From: Methylobacterium sp. Leaf99
GTDB lineage: Bacteria > Pseudomonadota > Alphaproteobacteria > Rhizobiales > Beijerinckiaceae
Direction: 5' to 3'
DNA: 64,000 bases
Assembly (NCBI RefSeq): GCF_001422375.1
Contig: NZ_LMMU01000001.1
Span: 62,223-126,222 of the forward strand
The notes below the pieces were generated by a model that had not been told where the DNA came from, did not search any database, and saw only the letters and a list, made by a program, of their open reading frames with translations. Position numbers and translations under genes: made by a program. Numbering within the stretch: the stretch's first letter is position 1; the number at the start of each line of letters is the position of its first letter. Below are positions 17,972 to 27,189 of the stretch, piece after piece.

Positions 17972-18148
17972 CTAGAGGGTCGGCGAACGCCCGCGCATCA
18001 GGCCAATGACGGCGGAGATGGCGAACAGGACGATCGCGACGAAGAACACGAGCTTCGCGGCTTCCATCGCGGTCCCGGCGATTCCACCGAACCCGAGGAG
18101 GGCCGCCACGAGGGCGACGACGAGAAATGTTACGGCCCAACCGAGCAT
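17972..18148 (-). CDS. DUF1328 (YtjA-like) membrane peptide
   Basis: A 58-residue membrane protein: [20 protein letters not shown] as first helix, the conserved [12 protein letters not shown] link, a second helix (about 33-51) and an RGRSPTL tail. This is the DUF1328/YtjA pattern; its function is unknown, though such peptides are often stress-induced in alphaproteobacteria. It is preceded by an exact EcfG-type promoter ending 60 bp upstream, placing it in the GSR regulon. Found from the nucleotide sequence because it is too short for ordinary reading-frame cut-offs. Confidence 0.9.
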   Translation of the reverse strand: MLGWAVTFLVVALVAALLGFGGIAGTAMEAAKLVFFVAIVLFAISAVIGLMRGRSPTL

Positions 18149-18207
18149 CTGACTCTACCCTTCCGAAAGATCTGGTGCAGCGTCGGCTGCGACCTCATTG
18201 CATCAAT

Positions 18208-18232
18208 AACGTCAAGGTTTCGCCGCGGTTCC
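18208..18232 (-). promoter_or_regulatory. EcfG-type promoter of DUF1328 gene
   Basis: Minus strand GGAAC, 16-bp spacer, CGTT. The rest of the gap to 18478 shows no coding sequence. Confidence 0.8.
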
Positions 18233-18478
18233 GGCACTTTTGCGCTCGATTCGCTGCGCCGTCAGGGAGGCGGCTGACGGGTTCCGCACCGATGTTCGCA
18301 GGCAGGTTTCCGTTCTCGATGGAGCCTCTTGAAAGCGGTGCGATCAGCGTGGCAGAGTTCCCACTCATTTGGTGGTTGGCAGCGACTGTGAAGGTGGGAC
18401 GGCGTCCCGGTGCGGCTGAATGACATCCGGTCCTTCGCAGAGGGGAATCGCGTCGTTATCTTCGCTTTAACCGTTGCT

Positions 18479-18504
18479 GGAACCGGCGTGAGGCCGGCAG
18501 CGTT
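18479..18504 (+). promoter_or_regulatory. EcfG-type promoter of 53-residue basic protein
   Basis: Plus strand GGAAC (18479-18483), 17-bp spacer, CGTT (18501-18504), 30 bp before the ATG. The 17-bp spacing is within the range seen for EcfG promoters. The spacer itself contains a small GCCGG/CCGGC dyad. Confidence 0.8.
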
Positions 18505-18534
18505 CGTCGTCCATCGCTGGTCAAGGAGTCCGTC

Positions 18535-18696
18535 ATGCGGGAATCGTTCGTCGGCTCGATCGTGCGGCGCCTCGTGAAGATCGTGGCGTCGGCAGGAGAT
18601 GCTGCATCCCGTGGTCTCGACGCCCTGGTCGAAGGTTCGGCGCCTGCGCCTCAACTCGTTCCCGTGCGGGTGCGTGCCAACCGCCGCAGATCCTGA
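18535..18696 (+). CDS. small basic protein of the GSR cluster
   Basis: A 53-residue protein beginning MRESFVGSIVRRLVKIVASA and ending in VRVRANRRRS. The N-terminal half can form an amphipathic helix with valine/isoleucine on one face and Arg/Lys on the other; the C-terminal tail is strongly basic. An AAGGAG ribosome site lies 7 nt before the ATG and an exact EcfG-type promoter precedes it, both supporting expression. I do not recognise a family. Membrane-surface or nucleic-acid contact would fit the charge pattern, but that is inference. It ends 9 bp from the convergent porin gene. Confidence 0.7.
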   Translation: MRESFVGSIVRRLVKIVASAGDAASRGLDALVEGSAPAPQLVPVRVRANRRRS

Positions 18697-18705
18697 TCGG
18701 TGGAT

Positions 18706-20115
18706 TTAGTAGACCGCGGTCGAACGGAGTCCAAAGACAAACCCCCCATTGATGAGCGTTTCCGGTCGCGATGGGTGTTCGGCTCCACCGGCCGGGTTGA
18801 AGACATATTGAATGTCCGGCTGCACGGTCCAGCCCGGAACGATTTGCATCTGATACGACAGTTCGATCGTCGCTTCGGCGGTCCGAATCGGATGGGATCG
18901 ATCGAGGAGCGAGCGGTCACGGTCGAATGCCCGGGCGGTGTCGCTGATCCGCGCGTAGGTGAAACTCGCACCGAAGAGATCGTCCGGGCGTCCCGGCACC
19001 AGCCCGGCGACGACGACGCCGCCATCCGCCCACAGGTCGATGAGATTGCGGTCGGATGGGCTCCCCGACAGTCTGGCGTAGGCCGAAATTCCGCTCGAGG
19101 GCCCGCCCCCCTCGGGGCGATAGAGTTGCCGATCGGCGACCACGTAGAGACCGCCGGTGCCGCGCAGGCGTCGTGCGGTGCCGTCGCTGGACGGATCGGC
19201 GAGGCGTCGCCCGTCCGCGCTGAAGCGCAAGTGATCGAAGCGGCTGAAATGGCGGTACCCCCCGAACTTCAAGCTCGCTGCAAGGTCGCGTGAGTCCGGC
19301 TCCTGATTCCACCGCCGCTGGATCTCGGCCATCACCAGGGGTGGATCGCCGGTGCGAAAATTGATGCCGTGACGGTTGACCACGCGCTGGTCGCCGGGAT
19401 CGCCGTTGAAGACGGCGACCAGGGCGGACAGATCGGCGTTCGGATCATAGCGCAGGCGCACCCCCGGGGTGGCGAGGGGATAGGCCGGGCCGCCGCTCGG
19501 CAGGTTGGCCCCGGTGATGGTCGGCCAATCGTTGCTGAGGAACGGCTTGCCCGTCTCCGAGGCGAAGAATTCGCCGTCGGCGGCGATTTGCCCGATCCTG
19601 ACGGCGAAGCCCGAGGCCCAACGCCGTTCCAACCACAGCTCCGACAGCCGCGTGGTGGGATAGGCCTCGATGTTGCTGACGGTGATGAGTCGCTCGAAGC
19701 TCCGGTCGCGCAGACCGCCGGTGTCGTGGATCTGGAAGGCGTTGGCGAAGGCGGTGACGCCGTCGAGGCCGGCGAGCCTGCCGAGATCGACGGTCAGGAT
19801 TCCCTCGAGCTTGCCGGCATAGATCGGGCCGCTGCGGACGCCGCCGGAGGGATTGCCCAGCACCTCGTTGGTGGAGAGGAACGTGAGGTTGATCCCGCGC
19901 GCGCCCAGGGCAGCCCGTACGCCGCCGGGATCGCCGAACTCTCCCAGTGATGACCGGATCGATACCGGGAAATCGCCCTGGGGTTCAGCGGCGGCCGACT
20001 GCGACGGGCGTTCGGGAACATCCCCTGGAGTCTGCGCACCCGCACTCGACAGGCCCCCGATCATCGCAAGAAGACCGCTCAAGACGCATCGGACTTTTGG
20101 TTTCGCAGACGACAT
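18706..20115 (-). CDS. carbohydrate-selective porin, OprB family
   Basis: A 469-residue outer-membrane protein. After a signal peptide (LSGLLAMIGGLSSAGAQ) and a short linker, the barrel shows the OprB pattern: GINLTFLSTNEVLGNPSGG, YAGKLEGILTVDLGRLAGL, ELWLERRWASGFAVRIGQIAAD and ATPGVRLRYDPNADLSALVAV; it ends with a terminal tyrosine-containing strand, as outer-membrane barrels do. It would admit sugars or other small solutes. Starts at 20142 or 20154 in the same frame are possible; the one given yields the cleanest signal peptide. Confidence 0.85.
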   Translation of the reverse strand: MSSAKPKVRCVLSGLLAMIGGLSSAGAQTPGDVPERPSQSAAAEPQGDFPVSIRSSLGEFGDPGGVRAALGARGINLTFLSTNEVLGNPSGGVRSGPIYAGKLEGILTVDLGRLAGLDGVTAFANAFQIHDTGGLRDRSFERLITVSNIEAYPTTRLSELWLERRWASGFAVRIGQIAADGEFFASETGKPFLSNDWPTITGANLPSGGPAYPLATPGVRLRYDPNADLSALVAVFNGDPGDQRVVNRHGINFRTGDPPLVMAEIQRRWNQEPDSRDLAASLKFGGYRHFSRFDHLRFSADGRRLADPSSDGTARRLRGTGGLYVVADRQLYRPEGGGPSSGISAYARLSGSPSDRNLIDLWADGGVVVAGLVPGRPDDLFGASFTYARISDTARAFDRDRSLLDRSHPIRTAEATIELSYQMQIVPGWTVQPDIQYVFNPAGGAEHPSRPETLINGGFVFGLRSTAVY

Positions 20116-20264
20116 GGAGCACCCGCTGAAAAAGTAAGCCATGGCTATAATCAAGGCACGTGTCGGCCCACCGGCGCCCGGCTGTTGGCCAGGTCCGTTC
20201 GGTTGCCTCGGGTCGAAGATCGGTGGCGGCGGCGCGCGGCCCGGTCAGGCAGAGCGCCGCCAGG

Positions 20265-21605
20265 TCAGGCGCCGGTCACCGTGTCGACGAGGAGTTTTAC
20301 GTTGAGGGCGACGATGAGCCCCGCGATCGTCCAGGACAGGAGCTTGAGCCATCCGGGAATGACGAGGGCACCCATTTTTCCCCGGTCGGAGACGAACCGG
20401 ACCAGGGGGATCACCGCGAAGGGCAATTGCATGGACAGCACCACCTGGCTCAGGACGAGGAGCCGGGCGGTGCCCTGTTCGCCGTAGAGCGCGGTCACCA
20501 CCACGACGGGCACGATGGCGATGCCCCGGGTGATGAGGCGACGTGCCCAGTCGGGGATGCGCAGCCGCAGGAAGCCCTCCATCACGATCTGGCCCGCGAG
20601 CGTCGCCGTCACGGTGGAATTCAGGCCGGAGGCGAGGAGGGCGACGGCGAACAGGGTCGAGGCGATGCCGGCTCCCAGCAGCGGCGACAGCAGCTCGTAG
20701 GCTTGCTCGATCTCCTGCACGTCCGTGCGTCCGTTGGCGTGGAAGACCGAGGCGGCCAGGATCAGGATCGCGGCGTTGACGAACAGCGCCAGCATCAGCG
20801 CGATCGTCGAATCCGTGACGGCGAAGCGCACCGCCGCGCGCTTGCCCGCGTCGGTGCGCGGGTAGGCCCGGGTCTGGACGATGGAGGAGTGGAGGTAGAG
20901 GTTGTGCGGCATCACCGTGGCGCCGATGATGCCGATGGCGATGTAGAGGGCGGCCGGATTGGTCACGATCTCCGCCGTCGGCAGGAAGCCGCCGAGCACC
21001 GCCTGGAGCGGCGGGTGTGCGAGTGCGATCTGCACCCCGAAACAGACGAAGATCACCCCGAGCAGGGCGATGACGAAGGCTTCGAGGGCACGGAAACCCC
21101 GGCGCATCAGCAGCAGGATCAGGAAGACGTCGAGGGCCGTGATCGTCGCCCCGACGATGAGAGGGATGCCGAACAGGAGCTTGAGGGCGATGGCGGTGCC
21201 GATCACCTCGGCGAGATCGCAGGCGATGATCGCCGCCTCGCAGGCGACCCACAGGACAAAGCCCACCGGGCGCGAATAGTGATCGCGGCAGGCTTGGGCG
21301 AGGTCGCGGCCCGTGGAGATGCCGAGCCGCGCGGAAAGCGCCTGCAGGACGATCGCCATGAGGTTCGAGAGCAGGATGACCGACAGCAGAGTATAGCCGA
21401 ACTGGGCGCCCCCGGCGATGTCGGTGGCCCAGTTGCCCGGGTCCATGTAGCCGACCGAGATCATGTAGCCCGGCCCGATGAAGCCGAGCAGCCGGCGCAG
21501 CCATGAGCCGGTCTGCAACACCGGCACGCTGCCGTTCAAGGCGCCGAGGCTCGGCTGCTCCTGCGTGTCGCGATGGAACCGCCAAGCGGGTTCGTGATGC
21601 CCCAT
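20265..21605 (-). CDS. mntH: Nramp family divalent metal (Mn2+/Fe2+) transporter MntH
   Basis: A 446-residue inner-membrane protein with about 11 membrane helices. The two Nramp metal-site motifs are intact: [12 protein letters not shown] in helix 1 (about residues 52-63) and [13 protein letters not shown] in helix 6 (about 245). These proteins import Mn2+ (and Fe2+) with protons. The start [11 protein letters not shown] gives an N-terminal cytosolic tail of normal length. An 18-bp perfect palindrome 60 bp upstream of the start is a likely metal-repressor site. A divergent metallo-hydrolase gene begins 166 bp away. Confidence 0.94.
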   Translation of the reverse strand: MGHHEPAWRFHRDTQEQPSLGALNGSVPVLQTGSWLRRLLGFIGPGYMISVGYMDPGNWATDIAGGAQFGYTLLSVILLSNLMAIVLQALSARLGISTGRDLAQACRDHYSRPVGFVLWVACEAAIIACDLAEVIGTAIALKLLFGIPLIVGATITALDVFLILLLMRRGFRALEAFVIALLGVIFVCFGVQIALAHPPLQAVLGGFLPTAEIVTNPAALYIAIGIIGATVMPHNLYLHSSIVQTRAYPRTDAGKRAAVRFAVTDSTIALMLALFVNAAILILAASVFHANGRTDVQEIEQAYELLSPLLGAGIASTLFAVALLASGLNSTVTATLAGQIVMEGFLRLRIPDWARRLITRGIAIVPVVVVTALYGEQGTARLLVLSQVVLSMQLPFAVIPLVRFVSDRGKMGALVIPGWLKLLSWTIAGLIVALNVKLLVDTVTGA

Positions 21606-21664
21606 CGTACCAGATATCCTCGTGCGCCGGCCGGCAGGGCAGCGCTTCCGCCTCGTCCCGTGCG

Positions 21665-21682
21665 ATATAGCATCTGCTATAT
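21665..21682. promoter_or_regulatory. perfect palindrome upstream of mntH
   Basis: ATATAGCA-TC-TGCTATAT, a perfect dyad followed by an AT-rich stretch, in the divergent mntH/hydrolase gap. Bacterial mntH genes are normally repressed by MntR or Mur/Fur proteins at such dyads. Which regulator binds is not determinable here. Confidence 0.65.
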
Positions 21683-21771
21683 TGAAAATAAAAGGCTTAA
21701 TTCGGTTGGCGTTGTCGGGGGCTTGGCGATGGCGTAGGGGCCGAAGCAACCCACGACTCGGCGGAGCCGGC

Positions 21772-22689
21772 ATGAGCGAAACGCAAGACGATCCGGTCTT
21801 CGACACGGGCGCCCCGATCAGCGGCGTGACGCAACGGCTCTCATCCTTGATCCGGCGCCGCATCTGCCCCAACGCCAGCCCATTCACGGCCAGCGGGACC
21901 TGCACCTACATCGTCGGGATGGGTGACGTAGCGGTCATCGACCCAGGTCCGGAGGATGCCGATCATGTCTCTGCGCTGCTCGCCTCGATCCCGGGCGAGC
22001 GGGTGTCCGCCATCGTGGTGACCCACACCCATCGCGACCACTCGCCGGGCGCGCGCCTGCTCCAGGCCCGCACGGGAGCCCCCATCGTCGGCTGCGGCCC
22101 GCACCGGGCCGCCCGTGACCTCGCCGAAGGCGAATTCCCTCACCTCGACGCCAGTGCCGACCGCGTCCACGAACCGGATCGCGTCCTGCGCGAGGGCGAT
22201 ACGGTGACGGGCGACGGCTGGACCCTCGAGGCGGTGGAGACGCCGGGCCACACCATGAATCACCTCGCCTTCGCCCTGCCGCAGGAGGCGGCCCTGTTTT
22301 CCGGCGACCACGTCATGGCGTGGTCGACGAGCATCGTGGCACCGCCCGACGGCTCCATGCGCGCCTACATGGCCTCCCTCGACAAGCTGCGGGCGCGCAG
22401 CGAGACGGTGTATTGGCCAGGCCATGGCGGGCCGGTGCGCGACCCGCGCCGGTTCGTGCGGGGACTCGCCGCCCACCGCCGCCAGCGCGAGACCACGATC
22501 CGCGCCCGCATCGACGCCGGCGATCGCGATATCCGCGCCATCGTGGCGGCGATCTACCAGGGTTTGAATCCGGTGCTACACGGGGCCGCCGCCCTGTCGG
22601 TCTTCGCCCATCTGGAGGATCTGGTGGAGCGCGGCGTCGTCGTGACCGACGGACCGCCGCGCCTCGAGGGACGCTACGGACCCGCCTGA
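21772..22689 (+). CDS. metallo-beta-lactamase fold hydrolase (LACTB2-like)
   Basis: A 305-residue MBL-fold protein. The metal-binding set is present: [13 protein letters not shown] (HxHxDH), [22 protein letters not shown] and the late [11 protein letters not shown]. The C-terminal winged domain (about 230-305, [25 protein letters not shown]) places it with the LACTB2/glyoxylase-II-like group, members of which act as ribonucleases or thioester hydrolases. A GCGGAG ribosome site precedes the ATG. Its stop lies 4 bp from the convergent DUF1499 gene. Actual substrate unknown. Confidence 0.88.
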   Translation: MSETQDDPVFDTGAPISGVTQRLSSLIRRRICPNASPFTASGTCTYIVGMGDVAVIDPGPEDADHVSALLASIPGERVSAIVVTHTHRDHSPGARLLQARTGAPIVGCGPHRAARDLAEGEFPHLDASADRVHEPDRVLREGDTVTGDGWTLEAVETPGHTMNHLAFALPQEAALFSGDHVMAWSTSIVAPPDGSMRAYMASLDKLRARSETVYWPGHGGPVRDPRRFVRGLAAHRRQRETTIRARIDAGDRDIRAIVAAIYQGLNPVLHGAAALSVFAHLEDLVERGVVVTDGPPRLEGRYGPA

Positions 22690-22693
22690 TTCC

Positions 22694-23473
22694 CTACTTC
22701 ACCGCGATGGCGAGGTTGGCGACTTCGTCGAGATAGGCACGGATGCGGTCGGCATTGCCACCGAGATCGTGGCCACCGAGGCGTGAGGCCGACCGCACGT
22801 CGATGCGCGCTCCATCCGCCCGCGGATGCACCCGCACGGTGACATCGTCCGCGAGGTTGAGGACGAGGCCGCGTGAGACCGCCTCGATCCGGCCGTTGCC
22901 GACTCGACCGCCCGGGCGGATCGCCTCGACGATCTGCCAGCGCCGGTTCAGCGCCGCCTTGCGCGCGAGTTCGAATGCGACGTCGGCGTCGAGGTCGACG
23001 GTCAGGGGAGCGATCTGCGGGTAAGCCGCGCGTTGGCTCGCCCGTGCCGCCGGGCCGGGTTCGGGCGGATAGCGTCCATCCCGGGCCGCGAAGGCCGCCC
23101 GCGAGCGCGAAAAGGCGGGGGGGTTGTCGATGTCGGTTGTGACATCCGTCAAAGCCGGAAGACGCACGGCCCGCAGGCCCGCGAAGGCCGGATAGGCCAG
23201 AATCAGGAGGGCCGTGAACAGGCCGGCCACGGCCGCGCCGAGGCCGCGCGCGCCCTCCCGCCACACCCGCACGAAAGCGAACGCTGCGAGCGCCACGGCC
23301 GCCGCCGCCAGGACGAGCCCGGCACCGAGGGTCACGAGGGCCGGGCCGGCCTCCGCGCGCGGATCGCGCACCAGGACCAGGGCGAACAGGGTAACGAGGA
23401 GGGCGAGGACCGCCACCGAGCGGGCGAGCGGGCCGGCGCGGGTGACGGGCTCCTCGAAGGGCAGACGACGCAT
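22694..23473 (-). CDS. DUF1499 membrane protein
   Basis: A 259-residue protein with three hydrophobic helices in the first 110 residues (VAVLALLVTLFALVLV, LVTLGAGLVLAAAAVALAAF and AVAGLFTALLILAYPAFAG) and a C-terminal DUF1499 domain (about 120-259). The segment LTDVTTDIDNPPAF, followed by YPQIAPLTVDLDADVAFELA, is characteristic. The role of the domain is unknown. It is divergent from a MarR regulator across 144 bp and might be its target. Confidence 0.85.
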   Translation of the reverse strand: MRRLPFEEPVTRAGPLARSVAVLALLVTLFALVLVRDPRAEAGPALVTLGAGLVLAAAAVALAAFAFVRVWREGARGLGAAVAGLFTALLILAYPAFAGLRAVRLPALTDVTTDIDNPPAFSRSRAAFAARDGRYPPEPGPAARASQRAAYPQIAPLTVDLDADVAFELARKAALNRRWQIVEAIRPGGRVGNGRIEAVSRGLVLNLADDVTVRVHPRADGARIDVRSASRLGGHDLGGNADRIRAYLDEVANLAIAVK

Positions 23474-23617
23474 GAGCCTACAAACGATCCCTGTCCGGCA
23501 CGCGAGGTCGCTCAGGCCGGCGAGCGCGCGGTCGAGCTTTACCGGGCACGGGGACGGCACGCCACCCGGTACCCCCGCGCTTCCGCCGCCGGACGGTTCT
23601 GCTATAGCGGCCTCACC

Positions 23618-24115
23618 ATGAGTGTCACCGCCCAAGACCGAGCCGAGGCCTTGCCGGACGCCGACGGCCCGGACCCGCTCCGGGTCTGGTTCCGATTCAT
23701 CCGCCTCAACCGTCGCGTCACCGCCGCCATGGGTGCCGAACTGCGCGCGCTCGGGCTCTCGATCCCGCAATTCGATGCGCTCTCGACCTTGACCGAGCGC
23801 GAGGGCCTGACCCAGCAGGATTTGGCGGCGCGGCTCTATGTCACGAAGGGCAACGTTTCGGGACTCGTCGATCGCCTCGTCGAGGCCGGCTGGGTCGAGC
23901 GCCGCGCGATCCCCGGGGACCGGCGCTCGCATGCCCTCCATTTGACGCGGATCGGCGCGGATCTCGCCGCCCGCGGCATCGCGGCTCAGAAGGCCTACGT
24001 CGCCCGCACCCTCGGTCGCCTGCCGCCCGAGGACATCGCAGGGTTCGAGCGTCTTGTCCTGCGCTGGCGCGATGTCGCGCGGGAGGATTCAGCTGCGCGC
24101 CTGATCGATCCCTAA
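23618..24115 (+). CDS. MarR family transcriptional regulator
   Basis: A 165-residue winged helix-turn-helix protein. The DNA-binding part shows LSIPQFDALSTLTEREGLTQ, QDLAARLYVTKGNVSGLVDR and LVEAGWVERRAIPGDRRSH, the wing being GDRRSHAL. MarR proteins repress efflux or catabolic genes and release DNA on binding phenolic or thiol-reactive ligands; the ligand here is not known. It is divergent from the DUF1499 gene, and its stop codon overlaps the convergent HAD gene by 4 nt. Confidence 0.9.
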   Translation: MSVTAQDRAEALPDADGPDPLRVWFRFIRLNRRVTAAMGAELRALGLSIPQFDALSTLTEREGLTQQDLAARLYVTKGNVSGLVDRLVEAGWVERRAIPGDRRSHALHLTRIGADLAARGIAAQKAYVARTLGRLPPEDIAGFERLVLRWRDVAREDSAARLIDP

Positions 24116-24837
24116 GCGTCGATCTCGGCCAGGAGCGCAGGCAGGTCGTGGATCGAGCCGATGACGTGATCGGCGTGTGCCGCCATGGCCTCGCGGGCGA
24201 CCTCCCCCGCGGGGCCGCTGAGGACCGCGATGGCGACGGCCCCCGCCGCCCGCGCCGCGCTGGTATCGGCGAGGGTGTCACCCACCAGGGCGACGCGGGA
24301 CGGTGCGACGCCGAGATGCGCGGCGAAGGCCAGCACCATCTCGGGCTTGGCGCCGTGGCCGGAATCGTAGCCGGCGATGAACCCGAGATGTTGGGTCAAG
24401 CCCAGCACCTCCGCCTGGGCCCGCGCCGAGGCTTCCGCATCGTTGGTGGCGATGCCGAGAGCATAGCCCGCTCCGACCAGTTGCGCGGCGAGGTCCGCCG
24501 GTGCGCCGATGGGAAGGAGCGAGCGCAGGGCCGCCTCGCGAAACAGCCCGTCCATCTCGGCGTAGAGGTCCGGCCCCGCAGGCCGGTCGAGTACCTGGGC
24601 CCAAAGTGGTCCGTAGATGGACGAGGCGCCGGCCAGGAGCGGCGAAGTCGCGAGGAAGCGCCGCTCGTCCTCGACGTAGTGGCTCACCCGCATCAGGGCC
24701 TCGAAGCGTGCGCGGTCGCCACCCGCGAGCGTCGCCATGACGGCATGGGCGGCGGGCCCCCAGGTCCGGTCGAAGTCGATGAGCGTCCCGTCCTTGTCGA
24801 ACAGGATGCCGCGCAGCCGAGTCCCCTCACGCCGCAT
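24112..24837 (-). CDS. HAD family hydrolase, phosphoglycolate phosphatase-like
   Basis: A 241-residue haloacid dehalogenase-type phosphatase. Motif I is ILFDKDGTLIDF with the nucleophile aspartate, motif II GIATND, motif III the lysine in HGAKPEM and motif IV VGDTLADTSAA, all in order, with an alpha-helical cap between I and II. It would dephosphorylate small phosphorylated metabolites such as 2-phosphoglycolate; the substrate is not fixed. Its start overlaps the upstream YkgJ-type gene by 11 nt, so the two are translationally coupled. Confidence 0.88.
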   Translation of the reverse strand: MRREGTRLRGILFDKDGTLIDFDRTWGPAAHAVMATLAGGDRARFEALMRVSHYVEDERRFLATSPLLAGASSIYGPLWAQVLDRPAGPDLYAEMDGLFREAALRSLLPIGAPADLAAQLVGAGYALGIATNDAEASARAQAEVLGLTQHLGFIAGYDSGHGAKPEMVLAFAAHLGVAPSRVALVGDTLADTSAARAAGAVAIAVLSGPAGEVAREAMAAHADHVIGSIHDLPALLAEIDA

Positions 24838-25381
24838 GGGAGATCTTCTCGACCTCGATGACGGGGCCGGCGGGTGTCATGCGCTCGCGCGCCACCATCC
24901 GGTCGCCGGGCTCGAAGACACCGAGGTTCACGTCGCGGTCGGGGAGCACCACGGTGGTCACCTTGTTGAGGTGGACGAGGACGTGGCGCTTCTGGGGCAG
25001 GGAGGACGCGGCCCAGCGCTTGAGCTGGCCGTAGTACGGCTCGCGCCGCCAGGCGTTGGGCTGGCCGGGATCGACCTGCACGTTCATGTGCCGTGACACG
25101 GGGTCGAGACTGAGCACCATCTTGGCGCGGTCCGGTTTCCATTCCGGGCCGAGCCACGCCTCCGTCATCCACAGGCAGTGGAAGGCCCGGCAATGGTCGG
25201 GCCGGGTGGCGTGGATGGCGCAGCCCCGGCCCTGCTTGGTGTGCCGGCACCATTGCCCGGCGACGCTCTCGACGGCGGGCACGTCATAGACCTTGCAGCA
25301 CAGGGTGCAGGGACCGCAGGCACGGCCGGGAGCCGGCGTCGCGATGACGCTCGCGGGATCAAGGGTGGCGGGGACGAGCAT
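24827..25381 (-). CDS. YkgJ-type cysteine cluster protein
   Basis: A 184-residue protein with a cysteine-rich N-terminal half: ACGPCTLCCKVYDV (29-42), GQWCRHTKQGRGCAIH and RPDHCRAFHCLW. The eight-cysteine CxxCC...C...C...CxxFxC spacing is that of the YkgJ (UPF0153) putative zinc- or iron-chelating domain. The C-terminal half carries no known motif. It is coupled with the downstream HAD phosphatase. A function in metal handling or protein modification has been proposed for the family but is not settled. Confidence 0.82.
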   Translation of the reverse strand: MLVPATLDPASVIATPAPGRACGPCTLCCKVYDVPAVESVAGQWCRHTKQGRGCAIHATRPDHCRAFHCLWMTEAWLGPEWKPDRAKMVLSLDPVSRHMNVQVDPGQPNAWRREPYYGQLKRWAASSLPQKRHVLVHLNKVTTVVLPDRDVNLGVFEPGDRMVARERMTPAGPVIEVEKISHAA

Positions 25382-25491
25382 GAGGGGGAGCGTCCGGTGC
25401 GACGGTGAACGGGTTTGTGCCCGGGCATCGGGCCGTTAGTGTGGCTGCCCTGCGAGGGCCTGCCCGGCCCATCTCAACGAACGGATACCCG

Positions 25492-26889
25492 ATGCTCTCG
25501 AACCTGGCGGCCCGCGACGTCGAGACCCTGATCCACCCCTACACCAACCTTGCGACGTTCCGCGAGACCGGGGGGCTCGTACTCGAGCGCGGCCACGGTG
25601 TCTGGGTCTACGACAGCGACGGTCGGCCCTACCTGGAGGGCATGGCCGGCCTGTGGTGCACGGCGCTCGGCTATTCCAACGAGGAGCTGGTGGACGCGGC
25701 CAAGGAGCAGATGTCGCGCCTGCCGTTCACCCACTTGTTCTCGGGCCGCAGCCACGACCCGGCCATCGAGCTCGCCGAAACCCTCAAGGAGCTGATGCCT
25801 GTCCCGACCTCGAAGATCTTCTTCACCTCGTCGGGCTCGGAAGCGAACGACACCCAGGTCAAGCTGACCTGGTACCTGAACAACGCCCTCGGCCGGCCGA
25901 AGAAAAAGAAGATCATCTCCCATGTGAAGGGCTACCACGGCGTCACGGTGGCCACCGCCTCCATGACCGGGCTGCCGGCCAACCACGCCGACTGGGATCT
26001 GCCCCTGCCGGGCTTCCTCCATACGGGCTGCCCGCACCATTACCGGTATGGCGAGACGGGCGAGACCGAGGAGGCGTTCTCCACGCGTCTGGCCCATGAA
26101 CTCGAAGCCCTGATCCAGCGCGAGGGCCCGGACACCGTCGCGGCCTTCGTCGCCGAGCCGGTGCTGGGCGCCGGTGGGGCCATCGTGCCGCCGGTCGGCT
26201 ACTACGCCAAGATCCAGGCGGTGCTCGACCGCCACGACGTGCGCTTCATCGCCGACGAGGTGATCTGCGGTTTCGGGCGCCTGGGCACCTGGTTCGGCTC
26301 CGAGGCCATGGGAATGCGGCCCGACAGTGTATCCTTCGCCAAGGCGGTGACATCGGGCTACATGCCGCTCGGCGGCATCTCCATCGACGAGCCGCTGTAT
26401 CGCCACATGGTCTCGCAGAGCGCCAAGCTCGGCACCTTCGGCCACGGCACCACCTATTCCGGGCATCCCGTCGCCTGCGCGGTGGCCCTCAAGACCATCG
26501 CCATCTACCGCCGCGACGGCATCATCGAAGGCGTCGCCCGCAAGGCCCCTCACTTCCAGGCTCGCCTGTCCGCGCTCGCCGACCACCCCATCGTCGGCGA
26601 GGCGCGGGGCTTGGGCCTCATCGGCGGCCTTGAGATCGTCGCCGACAAGGCGAGCAAGCGCCAGTACGACCCCAGGGCCGGTGTTGCGGCCCGCTGCGTC
26701 GCCTTCGCGCAGGCCGAGGGATTGATCGTCCGGTTCCTCGCTGGAGACCGCGTGGCCGTGTGCCCGCCCCTCGTCATCGCACCCGACGAGATCGATACCC
26801 TGTTCGACCGCCTCATCCGGGCGCTCGACCGAACCCAGGCCTGGATCGCCTCGGAAGGCCTCGAAGCCCTTCCCGCGGCTCGTGGCTGA
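25492..26889 (+). CDS. class III aminotransferase (omega-amino acid/aspartate aminotransferase family)
   Basis: A 465-residue PLP-dependent fold-type I enzyme. Cofactor residues are visible: FTSSGSEANDTQV (about 111-123), IADEVICGFGRLG with Asp255, and the Schiff-base lysine at 284 in SFAKAVTSGYMPLGG; substrate-side HGTTYSGHPVACAVAL follows near 328. The length and GLWCTALGY motif near 55 place it with omega-amino acid:pyruvate transaminases. It would transfer amino groups from amines, beta-alanine or GABA to pyruvate; substrate not assignable. It stands alone between divergent and unrelated genes. Confidence 0.9.
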   Translation: MLSNLAARDVETLIHPYTNLATFRETGGLVLERGHGVWVYDSDGRPYLEGMAGLWCTALGYSNEELVDAAKEQMSRLPFTHLFSGRSHDPAIELAETLKELMPVPTSKIFFTSSGSEANDTQVKLTWYLNNALGRPKKKKIISHVKGYHGVTVATASMTGLPANHADWDLPLPGFLHTGCPHHYRYGETGETEEAFSTRLAHELEALIQREGPDTVAAFVAEPVLGAGGAIVPPVGYYAKIQAVLDRHDVRFIADEVICGFGRLGTWFGSEAMGMRPDSVSFAKAVTSGYMPLGGISIDEPLYRHMVSQSAKLGTFGHGTTYSGHPVACAVALKTIAIYRRDGIIEGVARKAPHFQARLSALADHPIVGEARGLGLIGGLEIVADKASKRQYDPRAGVAARCVAFAQAEGLIVRFLAGDRVAVCPPLVIAPDEIDTLFDRLIRALDRTQAWIASEGLEALPAARG

Positions 26890-27189
26890 CCGGCCACACG
26901 CCACCCGCATTCAAGCAAAGGCCGCATTGCGATAGCAGTTATTGCAATGCCGCAACGTCGATCATCGAGATGTTGGCTCGCGCGTCCGTGATGAGAAACA
27001 AGGCTGCCGCCATTTGAGGCACCCGCGTAGTCTTAATCCTCCATTCATATTGCGACCACCTTTATGGTTGCTGTGATGCTCGATGCGCGTCCGGGTCGAA
27101 CCGAAAGGTGCCCGTGCCGCGTGGGTCGGCCGATCGGGTCAGGACAACCCGCCGGCCTTCGAGAGAGCCTTAAGCAGGACACCCGTTTC
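26890..27189. other. non-coding gap after aminotransferase
   Basis: No gene is supported in these 300 bp. An inverted repeat ATTGC-N13-GCAAT lies near 26936-26958 and the middle is somewhat AT-rich; no terminator is evident. Confidence 0.4.
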
